A stretch of 64,000 nucleotides of DNA from Vibrio gelatinilyticus (lineage in GTDB: Bacteria; Pseudomonadota; Gammaproteobacteria; Enterobacterales; Vibrionaceae), in NCBI RefSeq assembly GCF_022836845.1, contig NZ_JAJNNZ010000001.1, positions 62,001 through 126,000 on the forward strand, written 5' to 3'. Of this stretch, positions 58,371 to 64,000 are shown in pieces. A program made the translations under genes and the position numbers. The stretch's first letter is position 1; each line of letters begins with the position of its first letter. The notes under the pieces were generated by a model. That model worked only from the letters and a program-made list of their open reading frames with translations. It ran no database searches and was not told where the DNA came from.

Positions 58371-58991
58371 TTACTCGAACGGTGAAGGATCTCCGGCACC
58401 AACACGAAGGACAGTAGCCTCATCATCACTAAAATCAATCACCGTCGTTGGTTGCTCACCAAGGTAACCACCGTTCAAGATAACATCCACCGCATGCTCG
58501 AGTTTGTCTCTGATCTCTTCAGGGTCGGACTCTGTGTAATCGTTGCCCGGCAGTATAAGAGAGGTCGACATCATCGGTTCGCCAAGAGCATCTAATAAAT
58601 CCAAAGCAATTTTATTGTCTGGTACTCGAATACCTATCGTTTTACGTTTTGAATTCATCAAGCGACGCGGCACTTCTTTGGTGCCTTTAAAAATAAAAGT
58701 ATAAGGGCCTGGCGTATTGTTTTTAAGCAATCGAAATGCTGTGTTATCAACACGGGCATAAATTGACAGCTCTGACAGGTCTCGGCACAACAAAGTGAAA
58801 TTGTGTTTTTCATCGAGTCGACGGATCTGACAAATTCTTTCTAGCGCTTGTTTGTTTTCTAGTTGGCAACCCAGTGCATAACCAGAATCTGTTGGGTAAA
58901 TAACCACACCACCACTACGAATGATCGCAACTGCTTGATTGATCAAACGAGCTTGAGGGTTTTCTGGGTGAACATAAAAAAACTGACTCAT
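58371..58991 (-). CDS. yciO: YciO, Sua5/YrdC-family protein
   Basis: I use the second of two tandem ATGs (58991), giving the 206 residues of E. coli YciO and better spacing to AGGA. The start is MSQFFYVHPENPQARLINQA; the YrdC fold motifs GGVVIYPTDSGYALGC and GPYTFIFKGTKEVPRR are clear. YrdC relatives make threonylcarbamoyl-adenylate for tRNA; the role of YciO is less certain. It is 62 bases after rnm. Confidence 0.88.
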   Translation of the reverse strand: MSQFFYVHPENPQARLINQAVAIIRSGGVVIYPTDSGYALGCQLENKQALERICQIRRLDEKHNFTLLCRDLSELSIYARVDNTAFRLLKNNTPGPYTFIFKGTKEVPRRLMNSKRKTIGIRVPDNKIALDLLDALGEPMMSTSLILPGNDYTESDPEEIRDKLEHAVDVILNGGYLGEQPTTVIDFSDDEATVLRVGAGDPSPFE

Positions 58992-59053
58992 CATTATTCC
59001 TTAATTCAATGGCGGTATGGATAGACAGACGCATTTGTCTCCACAGCTCGCTC

Positions 59054-59929
59054 TTAGCGCTCGCTTTCAGTATCACCACAAGGTTTAGATACTGAGTTAA
59101 GCGACAGCATATTCCATATAGGCTCTACTCCAGCAGGCAACCAAAGGTTCCTGCCGAGTTCCATCCAAGGCGATGGGTAGTGAAAATCAGAACCTTGTGA
59201 AGCTAATAGGTTGTATTGTATCGCATAATCTGCAAGGTTACGTCTTTCTTGTTGACTTTGTTGAGGTTGAGCGACCTCCATTCCGTCTCCCTTTGCTTCC
59301 ACAAAAGCAGCAATGAGCCGCTTTAGCCACTTCGCCGTCAACTGATAGCGAGCTGGGTGCGCCAACACCGCAACGCCACCCGCTTGATGAATCGCCTTTA
59401 TTGCCTCGTCCATCGAGCACCAAATGGGTGGTACATAGCCTGGATTATTGCGAGTTAAAAACTTCTTAAAAACCTGCTGCATGTTCTTAGCATAGTCGTT
59501 ATCAACCAACCATTTGGCAAAATGAGCTCGAGTAATTGGAGCGGTTCCTGCGATGGCTTGTACTTCTTCTAGGACACCTTCTCTAGTCGCCTTGGAAAGA
59601 CGATGCGCGATCAGCTTGGCTCTTTCCTCACGCCTTTGTTGTTGCTTAGCGATAAGTGCTTGTAAAGCATCGGAGTTGCGGTCGATACCAAGCCCAACAA
59701 TGTGGATATCCTTGTTCTGCCAGACCGTCGAAATTTCGATGCCATCAACCAGCTCAAGCTCAATGTTTTTTTCAGCAATGATTTTGTGCGCTTGCGGTAA
59801 AGCGTCGACAGTATCGTGGTCTGTTATTGCTAATACCGAGAGGTTGAATTCAACCGCCCGGTCAATCAATTGCTCAACCGTGAGACGTCCGTCTGATGCT
59901 GTCGTATGACTATGTAGATCTATCTTCAT
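59054..59929 (-). CDS. rnm: 5'-3' exoribonuclease RNase AM (YciV/TrpH), PHP domain
   Basis: 291 residues. The PHP domain metal motifs are [14 protein letters not shown] (about 3-16), [10 protein letters not shown], and SQGSDFHYP near the C-terminus. It trims 5' ends of rRNA precursors and other short RNAs in a 5'-3' direction. It is divergent from the trp operon, as in E. coli. Confidence 0.9.
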   Translation of the reverse strand: MKIDLHSHTTASDGRLTVEQLIDRAVEFNLSVLAITDHDTVDALPQAHKIIAEKNIELELVDGIEISTVWQNKDIHIVGLGIDRNSDALQALIAKQQQRREERAKLIAHRLSKATREGVLEEVQAIAGTAPITRAHFAKWLVDNDYAKNMQQVFKKFLTRNNPGYVPPIWCSMDEAIKAIHQAGGVAVLAHPARYQLTAKWLKRLIAAFVEAKGDGMEVAQPQQSQQERRNLADYAIQYNLLASQGSDFHYPSPWMELGRNLWLPAGVEPIWNMLSLNSVSKPCGDTESER

Positions 59930-59956
59930 TATTTTAACGATATTTTCATTTTATGG

Positions 59957-59992
59957 TTGACTTAAGGCTCTCAAACTAGTTAACTAGTACGC
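59957..59992 (+). promoter_or_regulatory. trp promoter and TrpR operator
   Basis: TTGACT (59957-59962), a 17-base spacer and TTAACT (59980-59985) form the promoter. The operator palindrome ACTAGTTAACTAGT (59975-59988) covers the -10 box and is identical to the E. coli trp operator core. Tryptophan-bound TrpR would block initiation. Confidence 0.92.
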
Positions 59993-60018
59993 AATTACAC
60001 AAGAGAGTTTGCTACTGT

Positions 60019-60129
60019 ATGTTACAAGATTTTAACCCACTCATTAAACCACGATTCAGCGTACTATGCTCTGTTATTGTTTGGTGGCGCACATGGAATC
60101 ATTCTATGTGGGCGATTGAGTGCGTGTAA
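60019..60129 (+). CDS. trpL: trp operon leader peptide
   Basis: 36 codons starting at the ATG at 60019 and ending TAA at 60127-60129. The peptide contains four Trp: VWWRTW (residues 21-26) and MW (30-31). When charged tRNA-Trp is low, the ribosome stalls here. CACAT (60090-60094) can pair with ATGTG (60106-60110), the 1:2 hairpin, and GTGGGC (60108-60113) with GCCCAC (60151-60156), the antiterminator. Confidence 0.9.
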   Translation: MLQDFNPLIKPRFSVLCSVIVWWRTWNHSMWAIECV

Positions 60130-60148
60130 CGATACAGCAATCCAATAT

Positions 60149-60179
60149 AAGCCCACTCCGATGAGTGGGCTTTTTTTTT
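60149..60179 (+). terminator. trp attenuator
   Basis: AAGCCCACTC and GAGTGGGCTT form a 10-bp stem with a 4-base loop followed by nine T. It is the 3:4 terminator of the leader. Confidence 0.92.
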
Positions 60180-60291
60180 GCTTATGAGTTCAACTGATTA
60201 ATTAAGCAACAAATTAGACACATTCGACATTGGGCAATCGTTTTAATTGTGCGAGTATGTAGAAAATACCAACAAAGCTGGAGGAGGTTTT

Positions 60292-61857
60292 GTGAATAAG
60301 GCCATTAACATCAAACAGAAAGGTCAACTTGAAGTTCTCACTTTAGAGCTACCCTATGCGCAAGATCCCACTCGTCTTTTTTATACGTTGTGCAACGATA
60401 AAACTGACAGCCTCTTGTTAGAATCGGCTGAAATTGATTCTAAACAGGATCTCCAAAGTTGGTTAATTGTCGATTCTGCTGTCAGAATCGTGTGCAACGA
60501 GCACAAGGTGACGTTTAGAGCCTTAACAAGCAACGGTAAAAATCTACTCAAAGTTATCGCAAACAATCTTGTTGATGCCCTCTCTACAAAACTATCTCAA
60601 GACGAGCTAATCGTTGAGTTTGAAAGACCTTGCGATACATTGGATGAGGATTCTCGTCTTCGTGAAGCCTCGTCATTTGATGCACTGCGCCTTGTACAGC
60701 ACAGCTTTGATATTTCTGGACTCGATCCAAATGCCATTTTTATGGGTGGTCTGTTTTCCTATGATATGGTGGCAAATTTCGAACCTCTAGGGAATGCGGC
60801 TCAATCCAATCAGTGCCCTGATTATGTTTTCTATGTGGCAGAAAGCCTATTGGTTGTCGATCACCAAAAGAAAAACTGCACGTTGCAGACCAGCTTGTTT
60901 AATAGTGATGCCGACGAGCTTGCCCGCATTCAAAAACGTCTTTCTGAAATCTCTCAGCAATGTGAAAACCTATTGTCGTTACCGGCAGCAACTGTGGTAG
61001 AAAACGCACCACTTCAAGTGAATATTTCCGATGATGATTTTTCAAAAACAGTCACCGATCTAAAAGAATACGTTGTCAAAGGCGATGTGTTCCAAGTCGT
61101 TCCATCTAGACGCTTCAGTCTACCGTGCCCTTCTCCACTGGCTGCGTACAAAGAGCTTAAAAACAGCAACCCTAGTCCTTACATGTTCTACATGCAAGAT
61201 GAGCTATTTACACTCTTTGGTGCTTCACCTGAGAGTGCATTGAAGTACGCTAAAGGTACGAACCAAATAGAGATCTACCCAATAGCAGGGACTCGACGCC
61301 GAGGAAAAAATGCCGACGGTAGTATCAATAAAGATTTAGACAGCCGAATTGAGCTTGAGCTACGCAGTGATACCAAAGAAAACGCGGAACACATGATGCT
61401 GGTTGATTTGGCCAGAAACGATGTTGCAAGAATATCTGAGCCAGGAACTCGTCATGTTGCAGACCTATTGAAAACAGACCGTTACAGCCATGTCATGCAC
61501 CTCGTTTCGAGAGTTGTAGGGCAACTACGTAACGATCTTGATGCCCTGCATGGATATCAGGCTTGTATGAATATGGGTACCTTAACTGGCGCACCAAAAA
61601 TCCGTGCCATGCAGCTCATTCGCCAGGTTGAGAAACAACGACGCGGCAGTTATGGCGGCGCAGTTGGTTACTTAAATGGTGTTGGTGATCTCGACACCTG
61701 TATTGTCATTCGTTCCGCTTATGTCGAGAACGGTATCGCACAAGTTCAGGCTGGTGCTGGCGTGGTCTTTGATTCCGTGCCGCAAGCTGAGACCGACGAG
61801 ACTCGTGGCAAAGCACAGGCGGTAATTTCTGCAATCCAAACGGCACACAAAGGGTAA
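60292..61857 (+). CDS. trpE: Anthranilate synthase component I
   Basis: I use the GTG at 60292, which has a perfect GGAGGAGG 4 bases upstream and gives 521 residues (E. coli 520); the in-frame start 15 codons earlier lacks one. LLESAEIDSK near residue 40 is the tryptophan feedback site. The chorismate-binding core shows IYPIAGTRRRG and LVDLARNDVARISEPGTR. It makes anthranilate from chorismate with ammonia from TrpG. First structural gene of the trp operon. Confidence 0.96.
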   Translation: MNKAINIKQKGQLEVLTLELPYAQDPTRLFYTLCNDKTDSLLLESAEIDSKQDLQSWLIVDSAVRIVCNEHKVTFRALTSNGKNLLKVIANNLVDALSTKLSQDELIVEFERPCDTLDEDSRLREASSFDALRLVQHSFDISGLDPNAIFMGGLFSYDMVANFEPLGNAAQSNQCPDYVFYVAESLLVVDHQKKNCTLQTSLFNSDADELARIQKRLSEISQQCENLLSLPAATVVENAPLQVNISDDDFSKTVTDLKEYVVKGDVFQVVPSRRFSLPCPSPLAAYKELKNSNPSPYMFYMQDELFTLFGASPESALKYAKGTNQIEIYPIAGTRRRGKNADGSINKDLDSRIELELRSDTKENAEHMMLVDLARNDVARISEPGTRHVADLLKTDRYSHVMHLVSRVVGQLRNDLDALHGYQACMNMGTLTGAPKIRAMQLIRQVEKQRRGSYGGAVGYLNGVGDLDTCIVIRSAYVENGIAQVQAGAGVVFDSVPQAETDETRGKAQAVISAIQTAHKG

Positions 61858-61862
61858 ATATC

Positions 61863-62444
61863 ATGGCTAATATTGTTTTTATTGATAACTTTGATTCGTT
61901 TACCTACAACCTTGTTGACCAGTTTCGAACGCTGGGTCATCACGTAACCATCTATCGCAATCACATAGAGGCACAGACCATTTGTCAATCAGTGCTTGAA
62001 TTAGACAACCCCGTTGTTCTGTTGTCACCCGGACCTGGCGCTCCAGCCGACGCAGGTTCAATGCCCGAGCTCATCCAGCTTTTGCGTGGTAAGGTACCCA
62101 TGATTGGTATTTGTCTTGGCCATCAGGCCATTGTTGAAGCCTATGGCGGTAGTGTGGCTGGCGCAGGACAAATCATTCACGGTAAAGTATCAATGATGTC
62201 TCACGAAGGTCATGATATCTATAAAGATTTACCATCGCCTATGGCCATTGCTCGCTACCATTCATTGGTCGCCACAAAAGTACCAGAATCATTAACGGTC
62301 AGCGCAGAAGTTGATGGGCTCGTCATGTCGGTTGTTAATGAGCAAGATAAAGTGTGTGGATTTCAATTTCATCCGGAGTCCATTATGACCACATACGGCG
62401 CAATTTTACTAAGCAACGCCATCAATTGGGCATTAGCGAAATAA
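61863..62444 (+). CDS. trpG: Anthranilate synthase component II (glutamine amidotransferase)
   Basis: 193 residues of the class I amidotransferase family. The catalytic Cys is in IGICLGHQAIVE (about 80-90) and the His-Glu pair in FQFHPESIMT near the end. It feeds ammonia from glutamine to TrpE. In E. coli trpG is fused to trpD; here it is separate, 5 bases after trpE. Confidence 0.96.
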   Translation: MANIVFIDNFDSFTYNLVDQFRTLGHHVTIYRNHIEAQTICQSVLELDNPVVLLSPGPGAPADAGSMPELIQLLRGKVPMIGICLGHQAIVEAYGGSVAGAGQIIHGKVSMMSHEGHDIYKDLPSPMAIARYHSLVATKVPESLTVSAEVDGLVMSVVNEQDKVCGFQFHPESIMTTYGAILLSNAINWALAK

Positions 62445-62463
62445 CACTTCAAGGAATCGAAAC

Positions 62464-63462
62464 ATGGAACAGATTATTAATAAGCTGTATGAACAGCAAT
62501 CGCTAAGTCAACAAGAAAGCCAACAGCTCTTCGATGTCATTATTCGTGGAGAGCTCGACCCTATTTTGATGTCTGCGGTACTCACCGCTTTAAAAATCAA
62601 AGGTGAGACACCAGATGAAATTGCTGGTGCAGCCAACGCCTTACTGGCGAACGCGACCCCTTTCCCGCGCCCAGACTATGACTTGGCTGATATTGTAGGC
62701 ACTGGGGGCGATGGCTCTAACACCATCAACATTTCAACAACGGCTGCTTTTGTGGCTGCAGCCTGTGGTCTCAAAGTAGCGAAACACGGCAACCGAGGTG
62801 TATCAAGTAAATCGGGCTCTTCCGATCTGCTTGATTCTTTTGGTATCAACTTAGCGATGAGCCCAGAAGATACTCGAAAAGCTGTCGATGAGATTGGAGT
62901 CGCCTTCTTATTCGCTCCCCAATATCATGGTGGTGTGCGCCATGCGATGCCCGTTCGTCAAACCATGAAGACACGCACTATTTTCAATATTTTAGGTCCG
63001 CTAATTAATCCAGCGCGCCCTAATATCGAGCTGATGGGTGTCTATGATGCCAAGTTAGTTCGCCCTATTGCCGAAACAATGCTTCAAATGGGAATGAAAC
63101 GTGCCGCGGTCGTTCATGGTAGTGGTCTTGATGAAGTTGCCATTCACGGTGAAACCTTGGTAGCGGAAATCAAAGATGGCGCGATCACGGAGTACACATT
63201 ATCTCCGAGCGACTTTGGCGTCACAAGCCACCCATTAGAGGCGATAAAAGGTGGTGAGCCAGAAGAAAATAAAGCTATTATCACTAAGATCCTAACAGGC
63301 AAAGGGACAGAGGCACAACTCAACGCCGTTGCCGTCAATGTCGCGCTGTTGATGAAGCTCTTTGGCCACGAAGATTTAAAAGCCAATGCACAGCAAGCAA
63401 TAGATGCTATGAACTCTGGCAAAGCGTTCGAGTTGGTTGAAAAACTCGCTGCGTACAGTTAA
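62464..63462 (+). CDS. trpD: Anthranilate phosphoribosyltransferase
   Basis: 332 residues. The PRPP site [14 protein letters not shown] (about 79-92) and [15 protein letters not shown] are clear. It joins anthranilate to PRPP. It starts 19 bases after trpG with AAGGAATCGAAAC upstream. Confidence 0.96.
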   Translation: MEQIINKLYEQQSLSQQESQQLFDVIIRGELDPILMSAVLTALKIKGETPDEIAGAANALLANATPFPRPDYDLADIVGTGGDGSNTINISTTAAFVAAACGLKVAKHGNRGVSSKSGSSDLLDSFGINLAMSPEDTRKAVDEIGVAFLFAPQYHGGVRHAMPVRQTMKTRTIFNILGPLINPARPNIELMGVYDAKLVRPIAETMLQMGMKRAAVVHGSGLDEVAIHGETLVAEIKDGAITEYTLSPSDFGVTSHPLEAIKGGEPEENKAIITKILTGKGTEAQLNAVAVNVALLMKLFGHEDLKANAQQAIDAMNSGKAFELVEKLAAYS

Positions 63463-63481
63463 CAGATTGGAAGGTATAGTA

Positions 63482-64000
63482 ATGGAAACGGTATTGGCGA
63501 AAATAGTTGCCGACAAAAGAACTTGGGTAGCAGAACGAAAGATGGCACAGCCACTAGAAAGCTTCAAAGACGGCCTGACCCCTTCTGACCGAAGCTTTTA
63601 TGATGCGCTTTCTGGTGATCGCACAGCCTTCATTTTGGAGTGTAAGAAAGCCTCTCCGTCGAAAGGCCTTATTCGAGACGACTTTGATTTGGACTACATT
63701 GCGTCAGTTTACAAAAATCACGCGAGCGCGATTTCAGTATTGACCGATGAGAAGTACTTTCAAGGCAACTTCGAGTTTTTACCACAAGTAAAACGTCAAA
63801 CGACTCAACCAATCCTTTGTAAGGATTTTATGGTAGACCGCTATCAGGTCTACCTTGCTCGTCATTATCAAGCCGATGCCATTTTGTTGATGCTGTCAGT
63901 ACTTGATGATAGCGAGTATAAAGAACTCGCTGAGGTGGCGCACTCATTAGGCCTTGGGATTTTAACAGAGGTTAGTAACCAAGAAGAATTAGACAGAGCT
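63482..64000 (+). CDS. trpC: Indole-3-glycerol phosphate synthase (N-terminal part; gene runs off the window)
   Basis: 173 codons are present, from [15 protein letters not shown] to the window end. Motifs seen: [29 protein letters not shown] and [18 protein letters not shown], with catalytic Lys in ECKKASP and CKDF. In gammaproteobacteria it is usually fused to the TrpF isomerase, which would lie beyond the window. It is 19 bases after trpD. Confidence 0.95.
   Translation, partial: METVLAKIVADKRTWVAERKMAQPLESFKDGLTPSDRSFYDALSGDRTAFILECKKASPSKGLIRDDFDLDYIASVYKNHASAISVLTDEKYFQGNFEFLPQVKRQTTQPILCKDFMVDRYQVYLARHYQADAILLMLSVLDDSEYKELAEVAHSLGLGILTEVSNQEELDRA

Noticed and set aside
1..64000. CRISPR arrays, prophage or insertion sequences
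   Set aside because: No direct repeat arrays, integrases, transposases or inverted terminal repeats were recognised.

Overview
The window comes from a gammaproteobacterium of the family Vibrionaceae, most likely a Vibrio. The evidence is the gene order gyrA / ubiG-nrdA-nrdB-yfaE, the set varA-uvrC-pgsA-tRNA(Cys, Gly, Leu, Gly), a trp operon with separate trpG and trpD beside rnm-yciO-rluB, and the three-gene norspermidine operon typical of vibrios. Both window ends cut genes: gyrA on the left (3' part missing) and trpC on the right. I see no prophage, insertion sequence, rRNA operon or CRISPR array.

Layout. 1-6.5 kb: gyrA (minus), then ubiG and the aerobic ribonucleotide reductase operon nrdA-nrdB-yfaE (plus), with a perfect DnaA box and a good NrdR box upstream of nrdA. 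6.5-12 kb: a large membrane HD-GYP (cyclic-di-GMP phosphodiesterase-type) gene split by a frameshift, then a fatty acid hydroxylase-family gene and a DUF2804 gene. 12-15 kb: a small Met/His-rich exported protein and a SHOCT protein, divergent from an OmpR-type two-component system whose sensor has a Met/His-rich periplasmic stretch (possibly metal sensing). 15-21 kb: a CinA-like protein, a frameshifted membrane protein gene, a GcvR-like ACT protein, a BCCT transporter and a DUF3179 protein.

21-33 kb: one long minus-strand unit urtA-B-C-D-E-ureD-A-B-C-E-hupE-ureF-G. It encodes a urea ABC importer, urease, the Ni insertion chaperones and a Ni permease. Upstream of urtA the sequence has a sigma54-like -24/-12 promoter and two NtrC-like sites 34 bp apart, which points to nitrogen control of the whole unit. 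33-42 kb: a catabolic unit with a peptide/oligosaccharide-type ABC importer (binding protein, two permeases, two ATPases) and a GH3 beta-glycosidase with reversed domain order. It probably handles beta-linked oligosaccharides, and a CRP-like site lies upstream.

42-48 kb: norspermidine synthesis (diaminobutyrate aminotransferase-decarboxylase fusion, carboxynorspermidine synthase, nspC). 48.6-52.6 kb: four tRNA genes, pgsA, uvrC and varA. 53-57 kb: polB, a nucleotidyltransferase-fold protein, efpL and a HI1450-family gene. 57-64 kb: rluB, yciO and rnm on the minus strand, and the trp operon on the plus strand with a TrpR operator, leader peptide and attenuator.

Most of the window is ordinary Vibrio chromosome. 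The best leads are the NtrC/sigma54 control region of the urea unit, the frameshifted HD-GYP sensor, the Met/His-rich two-component module, the permuted GH3 enzyme with its transporter, and a possible small RNA ending at a strong terminator near 42.5 kb.
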